Positions 26,001 to 33,686 of a DNA stretch of 48,171 nt are shown one piece after another. How positions within the stretch are numbered: the stretch's first letter is position 1; the number at the start of each line of letters is the position of its first letter. A program made the position numbers and the translations under genes. Source of the DNA: an uncultured Porphyromonadaceae bacterium (GTDB lineage: Bacteria > Bacteroidota > Bacteroidia > Bacteroidales > Muribaculaceae); NCBI GenBank assembly GCA_947176605.1, contig CAMWRH010000016.1, positions 1 to 48,171 on the forward strand. Reading direction: 5' to 3'. Below the pieces are notes generated by a model. It saw only the letters and a program-made list of their open reading frames with translations. It searched no databases and was not told the origin of the DNA.

Positions 26001-26501
26001 CTTACCGTATTCCTTACCGAAAACAATCTTATTGCCAACGTGCCCCAGTCCGGAGCCGGCCCTGACTATATCCATGACCATGTGATCAGAATGGCCCTTA
26101 CGCCGGCTCTTGGCGATAAGGTGGAATGGGATGGCGATACGTTTACGTTCTCGAAGACCGTGACCCTTGATGAGGCGTGGAATGCAGGTCGGATGAGCGT
26201 TGTGGCGATACTCAACAAGCCCTTCCGTGCCGATAATCTTGCCGACTGCCAGGTGCTCAACTGCGCCGCTGAGTCAATTGATGCCATCGATGTCAATGGA
26301 GTCCGCTCTGTGGCCGACGCATCAGCGCTCTACCTCGGTGCCGACCGTAGCATCTGTGGCGACGGACTGTCCGATATCAAGGTATATCTTCCTGACGGTC
26401 AGCGTGTGGCCAACCGCAATCTGTCAGCCGGAATCTATATGGTCAGCGCTACCGACGCTTCGGGCAGGAAGTTTGCTACGAAGTATGTGGTAAGAAATTA
26501 A
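23073..26501 (+). CDS. Secreted repeat protein with Omp28-like domain and type IX sorting tail
   Basis: A 1142-aa protein. Signal peptide at about 1-20 (LLYTLLMLFMTLGAQAQ). Residues 22-354 are three near-identical 111-aa repeats, each with FSEALSGDSPVVTFTSESG and FYLQITHSDGTDFGKY-type segments. Residues of about 360-820 are further beta-sandwich-like modules. Residues of about 830-1065 match the Omp28-related family, opening LLEQFTTINCVNCPAGTAAL with a thioredoxin-like CxxC. The end (IKVYLPDGQRVANRNLSAGIYMV...) is a type IX sorting-type domain. It is probably a large surface adhesin-like protein; the ligand is unknown. It is transcribed through the structured leader just upstream. Confidence 0.85.
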   Translation: MKRLLYTLLMLFMTLGAQAQVSMWFVNDEGERIEEGYEFEEMPQLMYFKFSEALSGDSPVVTFTSESGENAYSRSANRNPVSDYSSFQVWTSYYIKGDLLEEIKSTGVFYLQITHSDGTDFGKYMFRLKKPLSMYFCDSEGSPIAEEYEFDEMPQQMYFRFSEALSGDSPVVTFTSESGENAYSRSATRYPVSDYSSFQVWVSYYIKGDLLEEIKSTGVFYLQITHSDGTDFGKYMFRLKKPLSMYFCDSEGSPIAEGHVFDEMPQLMYFRFSEALSGDSPVVTFTSESGENAYSRSSTRYPVSDYSSFQVWVSYYIKGDLLDEIKSTGVFYVQITHSDGTDFGKYRFGLAPEYIPVTADFAWPEGSLFAGLPENIQFTLSEDLDIDGIEVVINDSDRVESSLMEGSTRDYIVNTSGFPDVAASDGKVELKVYLPDRDDIIDGVTYYVLPSDFMWTPAPGSESGTVFRTLPAALSFGLSAPLPEGAVYEAGIFMKSEPDPDAPFDYPVQFSMDGADLTYDLAAIDAATASRIIDNREFAVGLRLANRTLASGYVLDPRLQDITLGYCSDDLSDQDIFTGSQGAATTVGAAIKIPKAKLEAIKGGKITHMRVAMGEGLERVYAWIRPSLSTPAIVMKRIENPVDGWNEIVFDEPYVITGDEIYIGYSGYQPQGVSAIRRGGTDYPDACWLGIQDVWDDYSMTGNGSLYIQAFGEAALPAVDLGVDNLILDKNFYKNDEELSARYTVINSGAEEIASYTVACLMDDVRVWSEDVTTPIEPDSRVEMTVGLSLQGLSDGVHTLRVMCEVNDVDNPDLVSDNDVVAADVAVYSVSYPRTVLLEQFTTINCVNCPAGTAALKAAVADRDDYVWISHHVGFGVDEFTLEESKELLDYGVIGAPSLMIDRTVVSGSSAPVTIGYSNAAQGGAIIGGYMDKCAAEPSFAGITAGSIFDEDSRELAVSVSVERNAIFSVLNPECNLTVFLTENNLIANVPQSGAGPDYIHDHVIRMALTPALGDKVEWDGDTFTFSKTVTLDEAWNAGRMSVVAILNKPFRADNLADCQVLNCAAESIDAIDVNGVRSVADASALYLGADRSICGDGLSDIKVYLPDGQRVANRNLSAGIYMVSATDASGRKFATKYVVRN
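23136..24134 (+). repeat. Three tandem 333-bp coding repeats
   Basis: Copies begin at 23136, 23469 and 23802 with an exact 333-bp (111-codon) period. Copies 2 and 3 differ at few positions; copy 1 differs mainly in its first 60 bp. Long stretches are identical at the DNA level, so copy number could change by recombination without breaking the frame. Confidence 0.9.
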
Positions 26502-26508
26502 TGAATCA

Positions 26509-26545
26509 GCAGGCAAGTATCCCCCTGACCGGGAGACTTGCCTGC
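26509..26545 (+). terminator. 10-bp hairpin after the repeat-protein gene
   Basis: GCAGGCAAGT (26509-26518) pairs with ACTTGCCTGC (26536-26545); CCC/GGG in the loop can extend the fold. It begins 8 nt past the stop codon. No T-run follows. Confidence 0.65.
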
Positions 26546-26567
26546 AATGCATACCGGTTTCTCAGAC

Positions 26568-26597
26568 GGGTGCCGCGGACGATAAGCTGCGGCACCC
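26568..26597 (+). other. Perfect 9-bp GC-rich hairpin in the leader of the 570-aa gene
   Basis: GGGTGCCGC (26568-26576) pairs with GCGGCACCC (26589-26597) across 12 nt, 28 nt before the ATG at 26626. No consensus promoter lies between the two genes, so this may be a processing or regulatory structure on a readthrough transcript. Confidence 0.5.
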
Positions 26598-26625
26598 GGG
26601 AAACCTAAATCAATACAATCGACAG

Positions 26626-28338
26626 ATGATACGTAAAATATCAGTGTGTGCCGGGCTGTTGATGGCCTTAGGCATGAATGCCCAGGTTATGGAGAAATAC
26701 CCGGGATTCCTTCTTTCCCAGATGTCGGACAACGGGCGTTATCTCGTATCCACGAGTGGCGTAATGGCGATTTTCGACCGCCAGACATCGGATATGTTCC
26801 CTTTCAGCACGTCATATGCCGTCGGCCTTGGCAATGCCGTCAGCGATACGGGTATTGTCGTGGGTATGACCGACAACTTCCGGAAAGCCTGCTACTGGGC
26901 CGGCGATAAGTGGAACCTCCTGCCGATGGATACCCCCAATCCCAGCTATGCCATGGCCAATGCCATCACGCCCGACGGGCGCTATATCGTGGGTTCGGTA
27001 GACTGCAGCGCGATCACCGGCAACCCGCTCACTATGGTGTCGCCCGTAATATGGACATGGGATGAAGCGTCGGAAAGTTATCAGTTCGGGATGCTTCCGT
27101 GCCCTGAAAGCGATGTGACGGGCTCGGTGCCTCAGCAGGTGTCGGCTACTTTTGTGTCGGCCGACGGAAAGGTGGTGCTGGGTCAGGTGACCGACTATCG
27201 CGGCATGATCGAATATCAGATCGTATACACTCTCGATGACAACGGCGACTGGAATTATATCACATCCGGCACCGACAGAATCGTAAAGGATGAGGATGGG
27301 TTCCTTCCCTTCCCCGAGCGTCCCGTCATGCCTCAGAGCAGCGACTATCTGACTGATGAGGAGAAAATGGCATTCAATAAAGCCAACCAGGCTTATAAGG
27401 ATTCGCTTGAGATCGTATCCCTGACGGGTATCAATCCGCGTATGCCGTGGTATGAGGATTTCATCGAGGAGCGCCGTGAGGAGTATGAAGCCGCCATGGA
27501 GGATTTCAAGGCGCGCAGCGAAAGCTTCAATACCGATTTCATGAACTACAGTAAGGCCTATACCAACAATCTTACGGGCCATATGTTTGAATTCAATTCG
27601 CATAAGCTCTCGCGCAACGGGCGCTACTATACGGCCAACTATTCCTATCCCGATCCCGAGGCGACTGATCTGTCGGAAGCGGCCAGATTCATGTCGCCGA
27701 TCTTCTATGACATTGATAATGTGGCTAACCCGAGTGTGATGGTGGCCGAATCGATGGGCACCTATTCGATCTGCAATGACGGAATGATGGCGGTGGCCTC
27801 TCCCCGCACCGATGAGAAGGATTCGCGAGTGCCTTCTCTCATATTCCCCGGTAAATCCGAACCCGTACTGCTCTCCATGTGGCTGAAGGAGAATCATCCG
27901 GAGGTCTACGACTGGATTGCGGAAAACATGGCGTTTGACACTGATGAAGAGGGGCACCCTGTGACGGATGACGGAGCTAAGGTGTTCTTAGGCACGGTGA
28001 GGATGAGTCCCGATGCCTCGCGCTATATATCCTATTGCCATAATCCGGCTACGGGAGGGTATGTGTCGTATTTCGTGGATTTTAACGCCAATACAGATGG
28101 TGTGGAGGGTGTAGACGCCGCTTCCGGACGCATCGTGATGGCTTATGACCGGAGTCTGCGTATGCTGTGCCTCTCGGGTGAAATCCGCTGCGTGGAGGTA
28201 TATGATATGGCGGGGCAGCGTGTGAAGACAGTAGCTGACCCTGCGGCTACGGTAAGTCTTGACGGACTGCACGGGCTCTATGTGGTGCGTGCCGTCGGAT
28301 CCGGTTCCGCTTCGGTGATAAAGATTGCCTGCGACTGA
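26626..28338 (+). CDS. Secreted protein with propeller-like repeats and type IX sorting-like tail
   Basis: A 570-aa protein with a signal peptide (MIRKISVCAGLLMALGMNAQ). Residues of about 30-220 hold repeated short blocks of the form MSDNGRYLVSTS, AVSDTGIVVGMT, AITPDGRYIVGS and FVSADGKVVLGQ, the signature of blade-like repeats. A charged helical insert (about 225-310, with FIEERREEYEAAMEDFKAR) interrupts them before further blocks such as LSRNGRYYT and MSPDASRYISY. The tail (VEVYDMAGQRVKTV, then VSLDGLHGLYVVRA) is type IX-like. Function is unknown. It lies 124 nt after the repeat protein and is probably part of the same surface system. Confidence 0.78.
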   Translation: MIRKISVCAGLLMALGMNAQVMEKYPGFLLSQMSDNGRYLVSTSGVMAIFDRQTSDMFPFSTSYAVGLGNAVSDTGIVVGMTDNFRKACYWAGDKWNLLPMDTPNPSYAMANAITPDGRYIVGSVDCSAITGNPLTMVSPVIWTWDEASESYQFGMLPCPESDVTGSVPQQVSATFVSADGKVVLGQVTDYRGMIEYQIVYTLDDNGDWNYITSGTDRIVKDEDGFLPFPERPVMPQSSDYLTDEEKMAFNKANQAYKDSLEIVSLTGINPRMPWYEDFIEERREEYEAAMEDFKARSESFNTDFMNYSKAYTNNLTGHMFEFNSHKLSRNGRYYTANYSYPDPEATDLSEAARFMSPIFYDIDNVANPSVMVAESMGTYSICNDGMMAVASPRTDEKDSRVPSLIFPGKSEPVLLSMWLKENHPEVYDWIAENMAFDTDEEGHPVTDDGAKVFLGTVRMSPDASRYISYCHNPATGGYVSYFVDFNANTDGVEGVDAASGRIVMAYDRSLRMLCLSGEIRCVEVYDMAGQRVKTVADPAATVSLDGLHGLYVVRAVGSGSASVIKIACD

Positions 28339-28369
28339 AGAAGTGTTTCAGCAATACGCTTAAAATAAT

Positions 28370-28408
28370 GATTCCTCCGTAACCCGGACCCGGGGTTGCG
28401 GAGGAATC
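28370..28408. terminator. Bidirectional hairpin terminator between convergent genes
   Basis: GATTCCTCCG (28370-28379) pairs with CGGAGGAATC (28399-28408), continued inward by AACCC/GGGTT with single unpaired bases. It sits between the convergent 570-aa and 473-aa genes, 32 and 25 nt from their stops, and could serve both. Confidence 0.8.
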
Positions 28409-28432
28409 TGTATTTAGGGAGAGGCGGTGAGG

Positions 28433-29854
28433 TCAGTGGATCAGGATGCGTGCCGGGAGCGAGGGGCGGCGCGAGCGGATCAGGATGCGCCCCGGCGAGG
28501 AGGCCGGATCGGCGGGGAGTCCGTCGGTGGTATACCATACTTCGTCGGCCCGGTCTGCATCGCTTTCGATTACCCCTACGCCAACCTCTACCGAGGAGGT
28601 GTAACGGTAACTGAGTTCTTCGCTCCGCGCACCGTTCTTTTCGAGTATGAGGTGCAGTGTGTCGGCATTCCGAAGGTCCATTCCGGTGGCGGGGTCGTAG
28701 AGGGTGTATCCGGCTAAGTCCGGGTCGGAATCGGAGTCGGTCAGAGCCTCGGCTGCGGCTGAGGATGTGGTGCGCCAGTATACGGCTACCCCGTCGCGGA
28801 GTCCGGAGACACTGACGGCCTCCAGAGATAGCCCGTGCTCGTCATCCACCGGGATGCATACGCAGTCGTCGGCCATCACATCGGCCGGGCGTGCGCCATT
28901 GAGCAGCAACCCCTCAAACGACGGGGCTATTTCAAATGCGAAACCGTCCTCCGGGTCGGGGAAACAGCGCTCCTCACCGGCCAGCGTCGGGTCGGGGATG
29001 TGGTAGCATATCGTGTAGCACCCCTCTTCGAGAGAAGAGATGTCGAGGCTGAAATCCCCTTCCGAGGCATCGGCAGATGCAGCCGCCACAGTGCCGTCGG
29101 CATCAAGCAGAGAGCATTGCAGGCGCCCGTCGGCGGCAGGGTCGAGGGTGGCGATCTTTACGGTGGGGAGTCGGAGCGGGTCGGAGTGGCCATAAGTGGC
29201 ACGTGCCGGCATTACATAACCGTCGGGCAATTGCGGACATCCGCGCAGATATATCTTCATGTCCCAGAAGGATACGCGGCTGTTGGCCGGAGTCTCGAAA
29301 CGCAGCACGCTTATCGGCGAGTCGCTTTCCGGGAAATCGACACCGCAGTAATCACGCTCGTTACCCTCGGGGAGGGTAGCGCGAATACCGTTGATGGTAA
29401 ACGACGGATGATAGTTCCAGTCCGGATCGAAGGCATTGACGGCATATATCTCCACGCGACTGATATTCCAGGGGTTGGAGCCGTCGGGAAGCATGGCGAG
29501 CTGCAGCTCCATCACCCCGGGGAAATCCTCTTCGCCGAGAGTGAAAGAGGGAGTGAAACTGATTTTCTTATCCGACTTATTGTAATTATGTATGCAGCAT
29601 TCGAAGTCGGCTGAGGTAAAGATGGCCGCATTCGGCATATCCCACAGTTGGGAGATCTGATGCTGAGGGTGTTCGGGGGAGTGGTCGAAGGTCCAGTAAT
29701 CGAGTGCCGCGCCATTCACGAGGCTGGACGTATAATTCGGCACAAGCGAGATATACTGGCGTGCACCGGCGTGCGTCGGGAGGGCAAGAGCTGCAATAAG
29801 CAGGATTGCGCCGCCGGCATTGTGCCGCAGTGACAAAGGTAGATGATCTGTCAT
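28433..29854 (-). CDS. Secreted protein, unknown function, with degenerate sorting-type tail
   Basis: A 473-aa protein. The N-terminus (NAGGAILLIAALALPTHAGA, about 13-32) is a signal peptide after a charged stretch. No catalytic motif is apparent; the protein is Asp/Pro-rich with beta-sandwich character. The end, DEVWYTTDGLPADPASSPGRILIRSRRPSLPARILIH, has the spacing of the short Bacteroidales tail usually written as a YTLDGRRV...PGIYI motif, but with substitutions, so type IX export is likely rather than certain. A TACCTTTG box at 29841-29834 lies inside the reading frame just after the ATG and has no partner box, so I do not treat it as the promoter. Confidence 0.72.
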   Translation of the reverse strand: MTDHLPLSLRHNAGGAILLIAALALPTHAGARQYISLVPNYTSSLVNGAALDYWTFDHSPEHPQHQISQLWDMPNAAIFTSADFECCIHNYNKSDKKISFTPSFTLGEEDFPGVMELQLAMLPDGSNPWNISRVEIYAVNAFDPDWNYHPSFTINGIRATLPEGNERDYCGVDFPESDSPISVLRFETPANSRVSFWDMKIYLRGCPQLPDGYVMPARATYGHSDPLRLPTVKIATLDPAADGRLQCSLLDADGTVAAASADASEGDFSLDISSLEEGCYTICYHIPDPTLAGEERCFPDPEDGFAFEIAPSFEGLLLNGARPADVMADDCVCIPVDDEHGLSLEAVSVSGLRDGVAVYWRTTSSAAAEALTDSDSDPDLAGYTLYDPATGMDLRNADTLHLILEKNGARSEELSYRYTSSVEVGVGVIESDADRADEVWYTTDGLPADPASSPGRILIRSRRPSLPARILIH

Positions 29855-30288
29855 GGAATTCGGGTTAGCTGGTGTGTATTTTCGGGTTATTTCTTACAGA
29901 AAGTGCCATGGAAGCCGCAATCGGAATCATTGAGCACCATTCTGCCCCTAAATTAACCAACGCCCCCGACCCCCGCAATTTTTTCACCCGAAAAATCGCC
30001 GCTCCCTCCTCAAACATTTGCATTTAGTAAGATAGATTAACTACTATGTTCTGATTTATCCTCTCTGGAGTGAGGAAAGAGAGCGGCTAAAAAAGAAAAT
30101 AGAGATTGCTCGGATTCAAGCTGAAAGATTCAGGAATATCATAAGGCTATCTTTGTGATGAAAGCGGTTGGGATCGTTTTCAGAAGATTGGGCCAGGCCT
30201 ACCGGTCTGACACCTAATCCTATCTTAAGAAATGCGGGAGGGCGGGAAAATGAGGCTCAGGGTCGTTTACTAAGTCCGGTAGTGCGGT
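29855..30288. other. Divergent intergenic region, lone -7 box
   Basis: TATCTTTG at 30148-30155 matches the -7 consensus for the rightward TPR gene, but I see no TTTG at the right distance upstream. A/T-rich arms near 29977-30002 (ATTTTT and AAAAAT) could form a small hairpin. No gene is apparent; a 123-aa frame at 30168-30539 overlaps the real gene in another frame and is discounted. Confidence 0.5.
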
Positions 30289-32460
30289 ATGCTGAATCAG
30301 AACCCGTTTATAACAGTCAAGACAATGTACAAAGTATTCCCCTTCATGCATTCATCGCAGGCGCCCGCGGCAGCGGCGCTCCATGCCGCAGGCGCGCCGC
30401 TAACCCGCCGCCTCAAATCTCTTGTAGTCATCCTCATGGCGGCAATCATCTGCTCGGTGCAGGTATGCGCCAAGTCAACGGGGGGCAAGAATTCCTACAA
30501 TTATACCCGCGCCGAAGAGGAGATGCGGAAAGGGAATGATGCCGATGCCATGACCTATCTTGAAAAAGAGATGGAAGAAAATCCCGGCAACGGCTATGCC
30601 CATATGCTTATTGCTGTAATTCAGGCCAATGCCGGGAACTATGGAGAGGCCATGACGGCGGTAAACAAGGCAATCGCCAGATTGCCGAAGAAAGACAAAG
30701 AGGCGAGAGCCGATGTATTGGGAACCAGGGCTAACCTTTATCTCGTGGCCCGGGATACGGTGCAGGGGGTCAGGGATTTCAAAGAGGCCTTGAGACTCGA
30801 TCCCGATCAGTGGGATATCCTTCAGGCAATGGCCCAGCTGCTGTATGAGATGAAGAATTATGCCGAGGCGGATGAGTTATACAATCATATGGTGGCCCTG
30901 AATCCTATGGATGTGATGGGCTATATGGGGCTCGGACGCAATGCCACGGCATCGGGGCGTTATGATGAGGCCGTACGGCAGTTCAGTGCCGTCATCAGTG
31001 TTCATGATGATTATTCCTCCGCATACTCATTCCGGGGAGAGGCTTATCTGAAACAGGAGAAATACCGTGAGGCTGCCGATGATGTGATAAAGGCGATAAC
31101 TATCGAAAAGGACATGAAGGCGTACCGACATCTGTTAGAGTTCCCGAAAGAGCAGCTCCCGCTGCTCGTCACCAAACTGAAGGGGGAGGCCGTCAGGAAT
31201 CCGCATGAGGCCCAATGGCAGTACCTTATCGCACTCCTGTATCACACCAACCGTAATTACAGCGAAGCGATCGAGGTGTTGCGTAAGGCTTTTGATATTG
31301 ATGCACATCCGACGTTTCTTGAAATGACAGCCGACTGCCAGCAGGAGCTTGGCCAATATTCCCGGGCGCTCGCCTCTCTCGGGCAGGCTATGCAGATGAG
31401 GCCGGATGACACCGACCTGATAGCGAGGAAGGCTGACATATTGGGTGAATCGGGAGATATTGATGGCGCAATCAGGGGCTGGACGGAGTATATCGACAAA
31501 TGTCCCGATTTCTCCTATGGGTATTACCGGAGAGGTTTTTTCAAGGATAATGCCGGACTCACCGACTCTGCGCTTGAAGATTATGAAATGTCCATCATGC
31601 TCGATCCGGAGTGGGCCTATTCCTATCTTGGGAAGGGCGACATGCTGATGCGCAAGGGGGAGGCGGAGCAGGCGCTGGAAGCCTACCGGAAGGTAGTGGA
31701 ACTTGATACGGTGCCCGACAGCAATTCCTGCGCCATGTATGCACTGCTCGCCCTGGGAGAGCGGGAGAAGGCGGTCGACTTTATGGAAAAGGTACTGGCC
31801 GGAGATCCGGAGGATAAAGGCCGCTACTACGACGGGGCATGTTTCTATTGCCGGTATGGCGATCAGGAGAAGGCGCTGGCTAATCTGCGCACATCGTTTG
31901 AGAAAGGGTACCGGAGGTTTCATCATGTAATGTCTGACGATGATCTGGAGGAATTGCGGCAGACGGACGGGTTCCGCGAGCTGATGGAGGAGTACGCTCC
32001 GGTGCGGGAAGCCGGTATGGCTCCGGTCGGGGAGACCGGAGAGGAGGGAAGTGAGGTCGCCCGGACAGGGGAGAGGATAGAGGTGCCCTTCACACCCGAC
32101 GGAGGGTGTGTGTCAGTGAAATGCACCATCAACGAACTTCCACTCAGCTTCATATTCGACACCGGCGCAAGCGTGGTATCCCTGTCGCAGCTGGAGGCCA
32201 ACTTCATGCTGAAAAACGGTTATCTGAAACGTGAGGATTTCGTAGGTTCGGAGCGCTTTGTGGATGCCAACGGCGATATTTCGGAGGGTACGGTAGTGAA
32301 TCTCCGCGATGTGGATTTCGGAGGACTGAAGCTCACCAACGTCCGCGCATCCGTAGTGCGCAATCAGAAGGCTCCGCTGCTGCTCGGGCAGTCGGTGCTC
32401 GGCCGCCTCGGCTCGATAGAGATCGACAATCCCGGAAAGAAACTGATAATCACGCATTAA
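30289..32460 (+). CDS. TPR protein with C-terminal retropepsin-like aspartic protease domain
   Basis: A 723-aa protein. A hydrophobic segment (about 43-61, LKSLVVILMAAIICSVQVCA) is an uncleaved anchor or signal peptide; ATGs at 30325 and 30346 are alternative starts that would shorten the leading arm. Residues of about 68-570 contain roughly a dozen TPR units, such as LDPEWAYSYLGKGDMLMRKGEAEQALEAYRKV split over two helices. Residues of about 605-723 are a clan AA retropepsin-like domain: FDTGASVVSLS with the catalytic Asp near 624 and LLGQSVLGRLGSIEID as the second conserved segment. Such single-Asp domains act as dimers. It is probably periplasmic. The lipoprotein gene follows after 12 bp, so they are likely cotranscribed. 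Confidence 0.85.
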   Translation: MLNQNPFITVKTMYKVFPFMHSSQAPAAAALHAAGAPLTRRLKSLVVILMAAIICSVQVCAKSTGGKNSYNYTRAEEEMRKGNDADAMTYLEKEMEENPGNGYAHMLIAVIQANAGNYGEAMTAVNKAIARLPKKDKEARADVLGTRANLYLVARDTVQGVRDFKEALRLDPDQWDILQAMAQLLYEMKNYAEADELYNHMVALNPMDVMGYMGLGRNATASGRYDEAVRQFSAVISVHDDYSSAYSFRGEAYLKQEKYREAADDVIKAITIEKDMKAYRHLLEFPKEQLPLLVTKLKGEAVRNPHEAQWQYLIALLYHTNRNYSEAIEVLRKAFDIDAHPTFLEMTADCQQELGQYSRALASLGQAMQMRPDDTDLIARKADILGESGDIDGAIRGWTEYIDKCPDFSYGYYRRGFFKDNAGLTDSALEDYEMSIMLDPEWAYSYLGKGDMLMRKGEAEQALEAYRKVVELDTVPDSNSCAMYALLALGEREKAVDFMEKVLAGDPEDKGRYYDGACFYCRYGDQEKALANLRTSFEKGYRRFHHVMSDDDLEELRQTDGFRELMEEYAPVREAGMAPVGETGEEGSEVARTGERIEVPFTPDGGCVSVKCTINELPLSFIFDTGASVVSLSQLEANFMLKNGYLKREDFVGSERFVDANGDISEGTVVNLRDVDFGGLKLTNVRASVVRNQKAPLLLGQSVLGRLGSIEIDNPGKKLIITH

Positions 32461-32472
32461 TCAGGATCCTAT

Positions 32473-33357
32473 ATGAAACAGCGTATCACGATTGCCATCG
32501 GGAGTCTGTCAGTGTTTCTGTCTTTCGGAATAGTGGCATGCGACAGGTCGGCATCCCATAGTACAAAAGCAGAAGATGTGGCAAATGAACCGGTGGTAAA
32601 AGCCCCGGTTGTAAATGCGCCCGGGGTAAATGACCCGGTGGTAAATGATCCGGTGGTAAAAGTGCCGGTGGTAAAAGACATTGCGGCTGACAGCACCGAC
32701 CTGCTGACAGTAACCGAGATTAAGACCCGGTATGGCAATCTTCTCTGCATTTCCCCCGATATGTCGCGGCTGAAGATGGATATGGTGTGCGGCGGAGTTC
32801 CCACGCCGGATAACGATTCCATAATGTTGGTGTTTGCCGGAGCGTTTACCGGAAAGTATTTTGACAAAGGACATGCGAACATAGCCGGTAACCATGTGGC
32901 CGGAGGACGATACTACGCTGGTTACCGTTGTATGCGCAATACCGGTGCGTTCACATGGTCGGCCGCATCCGGTCCGCGGTTCTTCTACAAGGATTACGCC
33001 TCCGCACTGAATAAAGCAGCCCGGGAGGGAGGCATGGGATTCGCGCAGGAGATGATGATACACGACGGCAAAGCCGTCAAGACGACGCGAAAGCTTGGCG
33101 ACAAGAATGTATTCCGCGCCTTGTGTCTTGATTCACGTGGAGAGTTGGCAGTCTATGAAAGTCAGGAGAAAGTCACCTTTGGGAAATTCATCGATGCCCT
33201 GCTCTCGCAGGGAGTGAAAGAGGCATTATACACTGATATGGGATATGGTTGGAACTATTGTTTCTACCGCCCCGGCAAAGTCGGTGACACGCCGATATAT
33301 CTCCACGCCAAGTCATACCCATACGCCTCCAACTTCATCACTATATCATTAAGGTAA
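32473..33357 (+). CDS. Lipoprotein with phosphodiester glycosidase (NAGPA-like) domain
   Basis: A 294-aa protein with a lipoprotein signal ending GIVAC (Cys23). Residues of about 40-69 are six PVVxx pentapeptides that form a spacer. The remainder resembles the phosphodiester glycosidase (NAGPA) family: a beta-rich core with VFAGAFTGKYFD, then FRALCLDSRGELAVYES and a late GVKEALYTDMGYG segment, where the family has an Asp/Gly-rich end. Family members remove sugar caps from phosphodiesters. The classic final motif is altered here (MGYGWNYCFY), so activity is uncertain. It is coupled by position to the TPR-retropepsin gene and followed by a strong hairpin. Confidence 0.72.
   Translation: MKQRITIAIGSLSVFLSFGIVACDRSASHSTKAEDVANEPVVKAPVVNAPGVNDPVVNDPVVKVPVVKDIAADSTDLLTVTEIKTRYGNLLCISPDMSRLKMDMVCGGVPTPDNDSIMLVFAGAFTGKYFDKGHANIAGNHVAGGRYYAGYRCMRNTGAFTWSAASGPRFFYKDYASALNKAAREGGMGFAQEMMIHDGKAVKTTRKLGDKNVFRALCLDSRGELAVYESQEKVTFGKFIDALLSQGVKEALYTDMGYGWNYCFYRPGKVGDTPIYLHAKSYPYASNFITISLR
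32590..32679 (+). repeat. Six 15-bp coding repeats (PVVxx spacer)
   Basis: Units begin CCGGTGGTAAA and encode PVVKA, PVVNA, PGVND, PVVND, PVVKV and PVVKD. The 15-bp period keeps the frame, so spacer length can vary by slippage. Confidence 0.9.
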
Positions 33358-33454
33358 ACAGCGTTGAAAGATGCCGGAATACCCCGGCATATTGCAAACG
33401 TAGGGACTTGCCTCCGCCAGCACCGGATAGCACCGAGAAAATAGCAAACACTTT

Positions 33455-33497
33455 CATGGCAATCGGTTATGTTTTGCGACATAACCCGATTGCCATG
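33455..33497. terminator. 18-bp hairpin at the edge of the hsd island
   Basis: CATGGCAATCGGTTATGT (33455-33472) pairs with the arm at 33479-33497, which has one bulged C at 33487, across a 6-nt loop. It is the likely terminator of the lipoprotein operon. Its right arm overlaps the -33 region of the hsdM promoter. Confidence 0.75.
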
Positions 33498-33519
33498 TCA
33501 AAAATTCTTTGTAACTTTG
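33489..33519 (+). promoter_or_regulatory. Promoter of the hsd operon
   Basis: ATTG (33489-33492), 19 nt, then TAACTTTG (33512-33519). The -7 box is perfect and the -33 box has one mismatch. Transcription would begin near 33526, about 160 nt before the hsdM ATG. Confidence 0.75.
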
Positions 33520-33604
33520 CGTAAATAGCAACCATAAAAATTCTGAACATGGCCGAAACGGTTTAAACCAACAGACAGAGATGCCGCCAAACCATTCAAA
33601 TTCC

Positions 33605-33667
33605 AAAACTCCCAAGCAGTCGTTGCAGGCACGGCCAGCTCTCAGATAACTGCCGCCGGAGTTTTTT
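33605..33667 (+). terminator. Terminator-like hairpin in the hsdM leader (attenuator candidate)
   Basis: AAAACTCC (33605-33612) pairs with GGAGTTTT (33658-33665), and GCAGT (33616-33620) with ACTGC (33649-33653) inside it. The stem ends in six T (33662-33667). It lies between the hsd promoter and the hsdM start at 33687, so it could stop most transcripts before the operon or end a small RNA of about 140 nt. Confidence 0.55.
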
Positions 33668-33686
33668 GTTTTATGAAACGCACTTA

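Noticed and set aside
29834-29841. TACCTTTG as promoter of the 473-aa secreted protein
   Set aside because: It lies downstream of the ATG inside the reading frame and has no TTTG at the needed distance.
30168-30539. 123-aa ORF
   Set aside because: It overlaps the TPR-retropepsin gene in another frame and has no features of its own.
33666-33686. TTG start for hsdM
   Set aside because: It lies in the T-tract of the hairpin, and the ATG at 33687 begins the family-typical sequence.
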